From Paenibacillus alginolyticus DSM 5050 = NBRC 15375 (lineage in GTDB: Bacteria > Bacillota > Bacilli > Paenibacillales > NBRC-103111): 45,812 nucleotides of DNA. Location of the stretch: positions 1-45,812 of the forward strand of contig NZ_AUGY01000070.1 of assembly GCF_000422905.1 (NCBI RefSeq), given 5' to 3'. A program made the translations under genes and the position numbers. The notes under the pieces are model-generated. The model did no database searches. It was not told the origin of the DNA and saw only the letters and a list, made by a program, of their open reading frames with translations. Shown here piece after piece: positions 17,645 to 26,075 of this stretch; the stretch's first letter is position 1; each line of letters begins with the position of its first letter.

Positions 17645-18556
17645 ATGGGGATGGAAGGGGAAATACCCTTTTATCAAAGCAAGGATCAGCTTAATCGAGC
17701 GTTTCCTTTTAAAATCTTGCGTTACTCTAGCAGTCTGCTGAAGCAGCCCATGCATAGTCACGATTATGTTCAGATCGCTTATGTCCTTCGCGGGATATGC
17801 AATCATCAACTGCGCGGAAAGTCTCTTACAGTAAGCAGAGGCGATATTTTCATTATTGCTCCCAATACCAGGCACAGTCTGAGTGCGATCGAGGATAAAG
17901 AGTTCGAAGTGGTACTTGTCGATTTTATACCTCATCTCGTACAGGAGCAATTAAAGCCCTTTTCCGATACGCTAAATCCTTTGCTTCAGCACTCCGATGA
18001 GGACTATAAGATTCCTTTTATTCAACAATCGTGGCTTCATTTCGGGAAAAACAAACAGATTTTCGTTGAGCAGCTTCTTCAGGATATTCAGGATGAATTT
18101 GAGCATCGTGAAGTTGGATTCGAACATTCGATCCTGCTTAATTTAGCCAAGCTGCTGATCCTAATTGACCGTGAATACCGAAAGGCGAAGCGGAAGCCCG
18201 CCAAACAACCAGCACTTGCGGACCAACATCCAATTGATGATGTGAAACGGTACATTTATGATAACTTCAGTCAAGATATTCCGATGGAGCATGGGGCATT
18301 CATAGCGAATATGGCGCCAGCATATTTCAGCCATCAATTCAAAAAAGAAACGGGACAAACGTTTGTTGATTTCGTCAATGAAGTGCGAATCGAGAGGGCG
18401 ATGGAGCTCATCCGGCGCGATACGCATACGATTACACAGATCGGCTTTCAGGTCGGATTCCATCATTTGAGCCATTTTATCCGAACTTTTAAGAAACGTT
18501 GCGGAATCACACCTACGGAATATAAGAAAACATTCGGAAGTAAATCAGTGAATTGA
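17645..18556 (+). CDS. AraC-family transcriptional regulator with N-terminal cupin
   Basis: The 303-aa protein has an N-terminal AraC-type cupin (MHSHDYVQIAYVLRG ... VSRGDIFIIAPNTRHS) that would bind a sugar effector. Its C-terminal pair of helix-turn-helix motifs spans about residues 200-300 (HQFKKETGQTFVDFVNEVR ... VGFHHLSHFIRTFKKRCG). Start 17645 (MGMEGEIPF) was chosen because AGGTGG lies 8 nt before it; ATG 17624 has no such site. It sits inside the catabolic operon, between the second barrel protein and the second oxidoreductase, and is probably the local regulator of these genes. It has no receiver domain, unlike the regulator at 3266. Confidence 0.9.
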   Translation: MGMEGEIPFYQSKDQLNRAFPFKILRYSSSLLKQPMHSHDYVQIAYVLRGICNHQLRGKSLTVSRGDIFIIAPNTRHSLSAIEDKEFEVVLVDFIPHLVQEQLKPFSDTLNPLLQHSDEDYKIPFIQQSWLHFGKNKQIFVEQLLQDIQDEFEHREVGFEHSILLNLAKLLILIDREYRKAKRKPAKQPALADQHPIDDVKRYIYDNFSQDIPMEHGAFIANMAPAYFSHQFKKETGQTFVDFVNEVRIERAMELIRRDTHTITQIGFQVGFHHLSHFIRTFKKRCGITPTEYKKTFGSKSVN

Positions 18557-18578
18557 CACAGAAAGAGGTGTACCATTT

Positions 18579-19658
18579 ATGAGTCAAAAGGTACTGAAGG
18601 TTGGTATTATTGGACAAGGCCGCAGCGGTCGCGACATTCATGGCAATCTGCTCGTACAAATTAAGGATTATTATACGATTGTCGCCGTGGCCGATTCGAT
18701 TCCCGAACGTCAGAAGCGTGCGGAACAGGAGTATGGCTGCAAAGCCTATGATACCTGGGAGGAAATGGTTGCGAACGTGGAGCTGGATTTAGTCGTCAAC
18801 GCATCACCAAGTCATCTGCATTTCCCTATCACCCTGGAGTTGTTAAATAAAGGGTTTCATGTTCTTTGCGAAAAACCGTTAGCCAAATCAGTAGAAGAAG
18901 TGGATCAACTAATCGAAGCTTCGAAACGAACTGGTAAAATATTGGCAGTATTTCAACAATCCCGTTATCAGCCTGCATTTGTCCAGATTCAAAAAGTAAT
19001 CAATTCCGGTGTGCTAGGCCGTATCGTCCAGATTGATTTCTCTTTGAACGGCTTCGCTCGTCGGTGGGATTGGCAAACGCTGCAAAGCAACAACGGCGGT
19101 AACCTAATGAACACCGGACCACATCCGTTGGATCAAGCGCTGCAGTTGTTCGGAACGGATGTATTACCTCAAGTAACGTGTATGATGGATCGTACGAATA
19201 CGTTTGGGGATGCGGAAGATTATGTGAAGCTAATACTTAGAAAACAAGGCTATCCGACTATAGATCTTGAAATCTCATCGTGCGCTGCTTTCCCTCATGA
19301 GCAATTTAATATCCAAGGAACGAACGGCGGACTTCGCGGTACGGCAGGGCAACTGGAATGGAAATATTTCAAACCTGAGGAAGCGCCGGATCAAAAGTTG
19401 ACGAGAGAACCGCTATTCGATAACGATGGAATGCCCGCTTATTGTAGAGAGACATTAACTTGGCACTCCGAACGTTGGGACGTATCGATCCCAGAGGGCA
19501 AGTCGGCGTTTGAACATATGACGGAGAAATTGTATTTGATGCTTTATCGTACTCTATGTGATGGCGCTGCATTGGAAATCACACCGCAGCAAGTACGACA
19601 GCAGATGTGGGTAATGGAAGAATGCCGGCGTCAAAATCCGCATATCTATCACGTTTAA
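18579..19658 (+). CDS. Gfo/Idh/MocA-family oxidoreductase (second)
   Basis: This 359-aa enzyme begins VLKVGIIGQGRSGRDIHG (Rossmann loop) and contains VLCEKPLAKSVEEVD (catalytic Lys) and NGGNLMNTGPHPLDQALQLFG (active-site His region). It is about 20 aa longer than the first oxidoreductase of the locus and clearly a different subfamily. AGAGGTG lies upstream of ATG 18579. The third, broken family member follows after 14 nt. Expected to oxidise or reduce a sugar or sugar-glycoside carbon with NAD(P); substrate unknown. Confidence 0.9.
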   Translation: MSQKVLKVGIIGQGRSGRDIHGNLLVQIKDYYTIVAVADSIPERQKRAEQEYGCKAYDTWEEMVANVELDLVVNASPSHLHFPITLELLNKGFHVLCEKPLAKSVEEVDQLIEASKRTGKILAVFQQSRYQPAFVQIQKVINSGVLGRIVQIDFSLNGFARRWDWQTLQSNNGGNLMNTGPHPLDQALQLFGTDVLPQVTCMMDRTNTFGDAEDYVKLILRKQGYPTIDLEISSCAAFPHEQFNIQGTNGGLRGTAGQLEWKYFKPEEAPDQKLTREPLFDNDGMPAYCRETLTWHSERWDVSIPEGKSAFEHMTEKLYLMLYRTLCDGAALEITPQQVRQQMWVMEECRRQNPHIYHV

Positions 19659-19672
19659 ATGGAGGTAAGATC

Positions 19673-20991
19673 GTGAGCATGCATAAAAAAGTGGATCCAT
19701 CCCTTAAGTCCGAAGATCAGCGGATCAAGGCTGTTATTATCGGCGCAGGCAACCGAAGTCTGATTTACGCTTCCTATGCTTTACAGCATCCAGATGAATT
19801 ACAAATCGTTGGCGTTGTTGAGCCGAATCTAGAACGCCGACAATTAACATCAGAACGCTTTGGTATTTCTCCGGAAAATTGCTTTGCATCCGTTGAGGAG
19901 CTTGTTGTTCATCCCCAATTAGCGGATGCCGCTATTAATGGAACGATGGATCAATTCCATCTGGAGACAACGCTGCCGCTTTTGAAGGCGGGATACGATG
20001 TTCTGTTAGAGAAGCCGATCGGCGTAAGTGAAATGGAAGTATTTGAACTGTACGAAGCAGCTAAGTCCTATAATCGTACCGTGATGATTTGTCATGTAAT
20101 GCGTTATGCCCCTTTTTATTTGGAAATCCGCAAGCAAATCGAAAGCGGAATCATCGGGGATATCATCGCTATTCAGACAGAGGAAAATGTCAGCTACCAC
20201 CATATGGCGACTTCTTTCGTACGGGAAAATGGAATAGTATAGCGAACTGTGATTCCTCCATGCTATTAGCCAAATGCTGCCATGACTTAGATATGATTTC
20301 TTGGATGAAAGGCAGTATACGACCGAAGAAGGTTAGCAGTTTTGGATGATTATTCCAGTTTCGTGAGGAAAAAGCCCCGGAAGGCTCTGGTACAAGGTGT
20401 CTTGTTGATTGTCCGATTGAAGCCACGTGTACGTATTCCGCCAAGAAAATGTATATGGAACAAGAGTTGTGGGGCAATTATGCATGGGACAATATGCATC
20501 TAGGTATAATCCCTACCCATGAAGAAAAAATTGAATCGTTGCGAACATCCAATCCATACGGACGCTGCGTATGGCGCTGCGATAACGATGTTGTCGACCA
20601 TCAAACGGTCATCATCGAATTCGAAGACGGAAGTACGGCATCGCACAATCTAACTGGCGCCACCTCCAAGCCGTGCCGGACGATTCATATCACGGGGACC
20701 AAAGGCGAAATTTCCGGCACTATGGAAGATGGTTACTTCTTGGTTAGGCAACCGGATACAAGGTCCGGTCATGTATACAAGGAAGAACGTATCGAGCTTA
20801 ATGTAGCAGCTGACATGCATGGTGGCGGCGATTTGCGGTTGGTTGCAGATTTTGTTCGTACTTTACGGGGAGAAAAACCTTCACTGTCTTCGACAGCTCT
20901 GGAGAAATCGATTTATGGTCATCAAATTGGCTTTGCAGCAGAACGTGCCAGATCGGAGAATAGTGTTGAGGAAATTCGTTCTTTAGTATGA
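19673..20991 (+). pseudogene. Gfo/Idh/MocA-family oxidoreductase (third), frameshift plus in-frame stop
   Basis: A GTG at 19673 with GGAGG 7 nt upstream starts a protein with AVIIGAGNRSLIYASYAL and DVLLEKPIGVSEMEVF. The first frame ends after HHMATSFVRENGIV (20242). Homology then continues in another frame from about 20222 (DSSMLLAKCCHDLDMISWM ... KKVSSFG), meets TGA at 20347-20349, and resumes in the same frame with FREEKAPEGS and a Cys-rich RCLVDCPIEATCTYSAKK to the stop at 20991. So there is one frameshift and one nonsense change. The intact protein would have about 440 aa, typical for the subfamily with the C-terminal cysteine segment. Probably non-functional, leaving two working oxidoreductases in the locus. 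Confidence 0.88.
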
Positions 20992-21003
20992 GTATATACA
21001 ACC

Positions 21004-21036
21004 TATAAAAAAAATCTGCTCTTATCGAAGAAGAGC
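21004..21036 (-). terminator. Terminator-like hairpin reading leftward
   Basis: TGCTCTT (about 21016-21022) pairs with AAGAGCA (about 21030-21036). The A8 run to its left becomes a T8 tract only on the minus strand. No intact minus-strand gene ends here, so it may be a relic or may stop antisense transcription. Confidence 0.4.
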
Positions 21037-21126
21037 AAGAGGTATAATCGGAGTTTTGTCGAATAATTCCGTCAACTAGTTTGGTAATAATTAGAGGAAT
21101 TTGAGAAATAGGGCTGTATGGTGTTC

Positions 21127-21258
21127 ATGCGATTAAATTGGCGAAACTGGTGGTTTTCCATTTTCACAAAGCTATTGGTCATGTTCTTTCTTGTCATCAT
21201 ACCCGTATATGCCATAGCCATTCAGATGAATGAATCCGGATCCCAACTTGCTACCTGA
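21127..21258 (+). pseudogene. YesM-type sensor kinase, N-terminal fragment
   Basis: ATG 21127 opens a 43-aa frame reading MRLNWRNWWFSIFTKLLVMF then a hydrophobic helix (FFLVIIPVYAIAIQM), exactly the cytoplasmic start and first transmembrane helix of YesM-family histidine kinases. It stops at TGA 21256-21258, and the following sequence belongs to a hydrolase instead. This is therefore the leftover 5' end of a second two-component system joined to another gene by deletion. Confidence 0.65.
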
Positions 21259-21574
21259 CAGATTATGGGGCATTTTTAGACGAACGTGGTTTAGACAGAC
21301 ACGGCGTATATTATTATGTACCCGATCTATTAAACCATTTTACAAAGCACAAATCAATGCATTGATCGCACCTCGACCTCATTTGAGCTTAGCGGGTAAC
21401 CTTGATAAATTGACTCCATACGCAGGATTGACCTGAATAGATAATGAACTGAAGAAAGTATATCTGGATCACAATGTGATCGATGCGTGGAAATTATTAA
21501 GATACGACGTAGGACATTTAGAAACGGAAGATATGCGTAAAGAAAGTATATCTTTTTTGCAAAAGTGGTTATAA
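21250..21574 (+). pseudogene. Alpha/beta-hydrolase (esterase-like) C-terminal remnant, several frameshifts
   Basis: Three frames together read YLTDYGAFLDERGLDRHGVYYY, then INALIAPRPHLSLAGNLDKLTPYAG (strand and Asp region of dienelactone-hydrolase/acetyl-esterase-like proteins), then DNELKKVYLDHN and LRYDVGHLETEDMRKESISFL, where the H of VGHLET is the expected catalytic His. The last segment ends at TAA 21572-21574. At least two frame changes and the missing N-terminal half make it a clear relic. It probably belonged to the adjoining glycan locus as an esterase. Confidence 0.6.
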
Positions 21575-21600
21575 AGGACCCACCCAATTTATTGATAAAT

Positions 21601-21634
21601 AAACCATCCTGGTTCATTCTGGGATGGTTTTATT
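21601..21634 (+). terminator. Intrinsic terminator after hydrolase remnant
   Basis: AAACCATCC (21601-21609) pairs with GGATGGTTT (21622-21630), followed by a T-rich tract. Confidence 0.8.
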
Positions 21635-21783
21635 TCGTTCTAAGATGTGCTTTCCTTTCTACTTAGAACAGCTGCAGGGTAGCTTATTTTGCGTCTTCTA
21701 AAATATGGATTTTATATACAATATCACATTTAGATTACAAATAATGGTATTGTGAAGTGGGTTGATGGACCGGGAGGGAATAT

Positions 21784-22485
21784 ATGGGAGCAAATAAGTT
21801 TACAGGAATACTTGCGTTAATTGTCATTGTGAGCACGATTTCTTTGGCCGTTGTACATGACGCGGTAAGCCGAAAAGTTAAGGATTTTGCAATATCGTTG
21901 GATAACAATACAGACGCTTCAACATGGTCAGCCACTCCGGAATCGTTATTTGACGGAAATAAAAACATGAAACTGAAGCCTTTACTAGGCACGATGTCAG
22001 GGGCAGTTGCACTTCATTACCAAGGGCCAAGACAAACGGTAGCAGTCAACATTGAATACTGGAAGGATGGCGTGAAAACAAATTATTCGAGTGGTATGGG
22101 GACGACCTTTCAGGTAAAAACCAAACAAGGTGATTATCAATATGACGGTGATTTCGTATATTCGTTACAGGATCGTTATGATCTGAATGGAACTGTATAT
22201 AGCGAACTAGTATACGCTTTTGTTTCCGAAAGTGGTTACGCCAGTACGGCCGTCAGAGTTGACAAGCCAGTGGGGATCAACATAACGAGGGAGATGAGAA
22301 TGCAGCAGAAGGAAAAGATCCCGCTTGATGAAAGTGCTTTTGTATGGGGGTTGCAGGGTACAGATAAGCAACAGATGTTATCTTACTCTTCAATTGCTGA
22401 GACTCTTCAAAGCGCGAAATGGGCGATGGTCGTTCGGATAGGATTTAATGAAATAAACTCGCTGAGGTATATGCCAAGGATTTAA
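21784..22485 (+). CDS. Hypothetical membrane-anchored extracellular protein
   Basis: This 233-aa protein has a good ribosome binding site (GGGAGGGA before ATG 21784). One N-terminal hydrophobic helix at about residues 7-25 (FTGILALIVIVSTISLAVV) is followed by a hydrophilic, beta-rich domain with many aromatic residues, suggesting a single-pass protein facing outward. I do not recognise a family. The C-terminus may be shifted: just after the stop, another frame reads LAEVYAKDLKRAPNLYPYYI, which looks like coding sequence. No operon partner remains; it lies between the hydrolase remnant and selO. Confidence 0.55.
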   Translation: MGANKFTGILALIVIVSTISLAVVHDAVSRKVKDFAISLDNNTDASTWSATPESLFDGNKNMKLKPLLGTMSGAVALHYQGPRQTVAVNIEYWKDGVKTNYSSGMGTTFQVKTKQGDYQYDGDFVYSLQDRYDLNGTVYSELVYAFVSESGYASTAVRVDKPVGINITREMRMQQKEKIPLDESAFVWGLQGTDKQQMLSYSSIAETLQSAKWAMVVRIGFNEINSLRYMPRI

Positions 22486-22714
22486 AACGTGCACCAAATT
22501 TGTATCCTTATTATATTGATGTCAAAATTAGAAAAAAGCGGTCATCGATCAACACTATGTGTTGGAGCAGAGTATCGAAGCGGGACATAATAGCAAGAGC
22601 TAACAAAGCGTTGCAGTACTTGGTCGATAACTGCGATAATAGAAGTCTAACAGCAAGAATAACTTAAGGATAAAATAATTAAGATACAAAAAGACATGAG
22701 TATAAGGAGATACG
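22486..22714. other. Intergenic stretch with coding remnant
   Basis: The first 90 bases in one frame read as a plausible extension of the preceding protein (AEVYAKDLKRAPNLYPYYI, then KAVIDQHYVLEQSIEAGHNS in another frame). The rest up to the AAGGAG before selO shows nothing recognisable. Confidence 0.35.
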
Positions 22715-24190
22715 ATGACAGAGAAAAATACAATGTTAGATACAGGATGGAACTTCGACAACAGTTATGCACGTCTGCCGGAATTACTTTTTACCCGACT
22801 TAAACCAGCTCCTGTAAGCTCACCGAAAGTAGTTATTCTAAATGATCAGTTAGTATCATCTTTGGGATTAAACATCCAATCGCTTCAAAGCAATGAAGGG
22901 GCAGCGGCGCTGGCTGGCAACGATATACCCGAAGGGGCTTTGCCTCTTGCCCAAGCCTATGCCGGGCATCAATTCGGGCATTTTAACCGGTTAGGGGATG
23001 GCCGTGCGCTGCTTCTTGGCGAACAGATCACTCCCCATGGTACGCGGGTTGATATTCAGCTTAAGGGTTCAGGCAGAACACCATACTCCCGCGGGGGAGA
23101 TGGTCGGGCAGCACTCGGCCCGATGCTGCGTGAATACATCATCAGCGAAGCGATGTATGCGCTTGGTATTCCTACAACACGCAGCCTAGCGGTGGTAACA
23201 ACCGGTGAGTCCATCATCCGTGAAACCGAGCAGCCTGGTGCAATTCTTACCCGCATAGCTGCCAGCCATTTGCGCGTCGGCACCTTTCAGTATGCTGCGA
23301 AATTTGGCACCAAAGAGGACCTTCAAGCCCTGGCTGATTACACATTGCAAAGGCACTTCCCAGAAATAGATGCTTCTGATGAGAACCACTATCTTCTCCT
23401 ACTTCAAGAAGTGATCAAGCGACAGGCTAGTCTCATTTCCAAATGGCAGCTCGTTGGCTTTATTCACGGGGTGATGAACACCGATAACATGGCGATCAGT
23501 GGAGAAACCATTGATTATGGTCCTTGCGCCTTCATGGATGCCTATGATCCGGCAACGGTATTCAGTTCCATTGACAAGCAGGGCCGCTATGCCTATGGTA
23601 ACCAGCCATATATTGCTGCGTGGAACCTCGCCAGATTTGCTGAAACATTGCTGCCGCTGCTGCATGACAACGAGGAGCAGGCTCTTAAATTGGCTGAAGA
23701 TGCGATTGCCAGTTTTTCCGTGCTGTATCACCGTAATTGGTTTGCAGGAATGAGGGCAAAACTGGGAATCTTTAATGAAGAAGAGCAGGATGAATCTCTT
23801 ATTAAAGACCTGCTCCATATGTTGCAGAAGTATAGTGCGGACTATACCAATACATTCCGAGCATTAACTTTTGATAAGCTAGAAGGTTCTGATCTGTTCG
23901 GCAGCACGGAATTTTCTCAGTGGCTTGAGCTGTGGCAGGCTAGACTTGGCAGGCAAGAGGAAACAAAAGCCTCCTCACATCAGATGATGCGCAGCAGCAA
24001 TCCTGCGGTAATCCCTCGTAACCACCGGGTAGAGGAAGCGTTAGAAGCCGCGGTGAACCAAGGAGACTACAGCGTGATGGAACGGCTTCTTGATGCTCTT
24101 TCAAGTCCCTACGCGCACTCCAACGACCATGATTACTTTACAAACCCTACGAAATCAACCCAACCTTACCGAACCTTTTGCGGTACTTGA
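22715..24190 (+). CDS. selO: Protein adenylyltransferase SelO (YdiU/UPF0061)
   Basis: This 491-aa pseudokinase-fold enzyme matches the SelO family end to end. It has AQAYAGHQFGHFNRLGDGRA, LKGSGRTPYSRGGDGRAALG (glycine-rich ATP-binding region with inverted nucleotide orientation), GVMNTDNMAISG (catalytic/metal Asp-Asn) and IDYGPCAFMDAYDP (DYGP, equivalent of DFG), ending in the conserved RTFCGT. SelO proteins transfer AMP to Ser, Thr or Tyr of target proteins and affect redox homeostasis. In bacteria the C-terminal residue is Cys, as here, rather than selenocysteine. AAGGAG precedes ATG 22715. Monocistronic, followed by a terminator. Confidence 0.95.
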   Translation: MTEKNTMLDTGWNFDNSYARLPELLFTRLKPAPVSSPKVVILNDQLVSSLGLNIQSLQSNEGAAALAGNDIPEGALPLAQAYAGHQFGHFNRLGDGRALLLGEQITPHGTRVDIQLKGSGRTPYSRGGDGRAALGPMLREYIISEAMYALGIPTTRSLAVVTTGESIIRETEQPGAILTRIAASHLRVGTFQYAAKFGTKEDLQALADYTLQRHFPEIDASDENHYLLLLQEVIKRQASLISKWQLVGFIHGVMNTDNMAISGETIDYGPCAFMDAYDPATVFSSIDKQGRYAYGNQPYIAAWNLARFAETLLPLLHDNEEQALKLAEDAIASFSVLYHRNWFAGMRAKLGIFNEEEQDESLIKDLLHMLQKYSADYTNTFRALTFDKLEGSDLFGSTEFSQWLELWQARLGRQEETKASSHQMMRSSNPAVIPRNHRVEEALEAAVNQGDYSVMERLLDALSSPYAHSNDHDYFTNPTKSTQPYRTFCGT

Positions 24191-24228
24191 GTGGAAGGTA
24201 AGGAACCCAACTTATAGTAAACTTTAGA

Positions 24229-24258
24229 AAATAACCTGATTAACAGGTTATTTTTTTT
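24229..24258 (+). terminator. Intrinsic terminator after selO
   Basis: AATAACCTG (24230-24238) and CAGGTTATT (24244-24252) form a 9-bp stem with a 5-nt loop, followed by a run of T's. Confidence 0.88.
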
Positions 24259-24373
24259 GAATTTACAGCATCCTTAGAAAATAAATTGTTAATGTCATTA
24301 ATTAAAATGGCGAAGGGGAAGCAATACAGTGACTTGTTTGCATAACAAATGTTATGATTTCTTTTTTTTGTTA

Positions 24374-24402
24374 TTGACAGCGATTGGAATTAAGGGTTAA
24401 AT
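24374..24402 (+). promoter_or_regulatory. Candidate sigma-A promoter for the Nudix regulator
   Basis: TTGACA (24374-24379) and TTAAAT (24397-24402) are separated by 17 nt. Downstream, ATAACAAATTGATTATAAC (about 24420-24438) is AT-rich and partly self-repeating and could be an operator for the regulator itself; that part is a guess. Confidence 0.5.
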
Positions 24403-24471
24403 GATATTAACATCTTGATAATAACAAATTGATTATAACAAAAAAATAAAGTTAAAGAATAGGTGATCTAC

Positions 24472-25377
24472 ATGGATAAAGAGCAGCTTAGAGATAAGCA
24501 GGGACTTACTGAAATAGAGTTTTTACAGAAGTATGATGCCAGTATGTACGAAAGACCATCCGTTACAGTCGATATGTTAATCTTCACTGTGGTAGATGAG
24601 GAAAAAGAAAGCTATAGAAAGTTACCGGAAAAGTCACTGAAATTACTCATGGTTAAAAGGGGAGTTCATCCTTATATAGGGCAATGGGCTTTGCCAGGAG
24701 GCTTTGTAACTAAGGACGAGAGCCTAGATGAAGCAGCTTTGCGGGAGCTAAAGACCGAAACTAATATTGACAATGTGTATATGGAACAGCTTTATACTTG
24801 GGGGGATGTAAATAGGGATCCTCGGACACGAGTTATCAGCTGCTCGTATATGGCGCTTGTTGATAGCAGCTCACTTAAAGTGATGGCTGGGGATGATGCG
24901 GATGATGCAAGGTGGTTCAGCGTTAGGTACAGTGTGCTTGAAGAGAAGAAAACCATAATGGAGAATGACTTTGTATTTGAAAAAGTGATAAAAATTACGC
25001 TTTTGAACGATAAGGATACTCTGGAGACTGTTATTAAGGTTATTGAAAAGTATGCTGGAAAAGTAGTCATGGTGGACAGAGAGGTTATTGTTTCGAATGG
25101 AATTGCTTTTGATCATGCGCAAATGATCCAATATGCCGTGGAGAGACTTAGGAATAAGATTGAGTACACAGATATAGCTTTCAATTTGATGCCGGAACTT
25201 TTTACATTATCAGAGCTCCAGCAGGTTTATGAGGTTACTTTGGGAAAAGAGCTGCTTTCTGCTGCGTTTAGAAGAAAGATAGCTAACATGGTTATGGAAA
25301 CCAATCAATTTACAAAGGATGCAGGGCATCGACCGGCAAAGCTGTTCAGGTTCAATCCGAATTGGCGATATATGTAA
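24472..25377 (+). CDS. NrtR-like Nudix transcriptional regulator
   Basis: The 301-aa protein has a Nudix domain (about residues 30-160) with the box GGFVTKDESLDEAALRELKTET. It is followed by the NrtR-type winged-helix C-terminus (FNLMPELFTLSELQQVYEVT ... AAFRRKIANM ... HRPAKLFRFN). The Nudix box ends RELKTET rather than REUxEE, so hydrolase activity is probably reduced or absent, as is usual when the domain only senses ADP-ribose or a related nucleotide. NrtR proteins repress NAD or sugar-metabolism genes. Here no NAD gene is adjacent, so the target is unknown. ATG 24472 was chosen over 24463 because AGGTGAT sits right before it. Confidence 0.85.
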   Translation: MDKEQLRDKQGLTEIEFLQKYDASMYERPSVTVDMLIFTVVDEEKESYRKLPEKSLKLLMVKRGVHPYIGQWALPGGFVTKDESLDEAALRELKTETNIDNVYMEQLYTWGDVNRDPRTRVISCSYMALVDSSSLKVMAGDDADDARWFSVRYSVLEEKKTIMENDFVFEKVIKITLLNDKDTLETVIKVIEKYAGKVVMVDREVIVSNGIAFDHAQMIQYAVERLRNKIEYTDIAFNLMPELFTLSELQQVYEVTLGKELLSAAFRRKIANMVMETNQFTKDAGHRPAKLFRFNPNWRYM

Positions 25378-25412
25378 TGCGGGAAAAAATGAAAAGAAAG
25401 ACGGTGATAACA

Positions 25413-26075
25413 ATGAATTCAAACAAAAAAACGGCAAGAATTGCGGGAGTATTATTTTTAGCTGCAACTGCTGCGTATATATTAGGTAATGGACTTATAG
25501 AATCTATTCTAAATGTTCCGGATTATCTACTTCATGTTTACCCAAATAAAACCAAAGTGATAGTCGGGATGCTCCTTGAGTTAATTAATTCTGCTGCAGT
25601 TGTTGGAATTGCCATCACATTGTTTCCTATCTTAAAAAAGCATAATGAAACGATAGCTCTTGGTTACGTTGCTTTCAGAGTTATTGAGGCCATTATCCTT
25701 ATTGTTGGTGCACTCAGCCCATTATTACTGATATCATTAAGTAAACAATATATAGAAGCAGGAGCTCCCGATGCTTCCTATTTTCAAACTATAGGCATGT
25801 TAGCGATTAATGGGAAGTTTCTGACCTTTCAGTTATCCATGATCGTTCTTGGACTATATAGCTTGTTTTTTTGTTATTTATTATTTAAAACTAAGCTCAT
25901 TCCGCGTTTAATTTCAGTCTTTGGGCTTATTGGATACGCATCTTTGTTAACAAGCGCTTTGTTAGAGATTTTCGGCTATAGTCCAGGCATGGTTTTATTT
26001 CTTCCAGGAGCCTTATTTGAAATCATATTTCCGATATGGCTGATCGTTAAAGGATTTAAGGAGAATACGCCATGA
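25413..26075 (+). CDS. DUF4386 family multi-pass membrane protein
   Basis: This 220-aa protein starts MNSNKKTARIAGVLFLAATA, the usual beginning of DUF4386 proteins, and has about six hydrophobic helices. Function is unknown for the family. The open frame reaches back to 25362 inside the Nudix gene, but the conserved start is at 25413. It overlaps the next gene in ATGA, so the dehydrogenase pseudogene was co-translated with it; this pairing of a DUF4386 protein with a medium-chain dehydrogenase suggests an original two-gene unit. Confidence 0.85.
   Translation: MNSNKKTARIAGVLFLAATAAYILGNGLIESILNVPDYLLHVYPNKTKVIVGMLLELINSAAVVGIAITLFPILKKHNETIALGYVAFRVIEAIILIVGALSPLLLISLSKQYIEAGAPDASYFQTIGMLAINGKFLTFQLSMIVLGLYSLFFCYLLFKTKLIPRLISVFGLIGYASLLTSALLEIFGYSPGMVLFLPGALFEIIFPIWLIVKGFKENTP

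Noticed and set aside
20347..20349. TGA as a recoded (selenocysteine) codon in the third oxidoreductase
   Set aside because: The gene also has a frameshift about 125 nt upstream, the site is not an active-site cysteine position, and no SECIS-like hairpin directly after TGA was seen.
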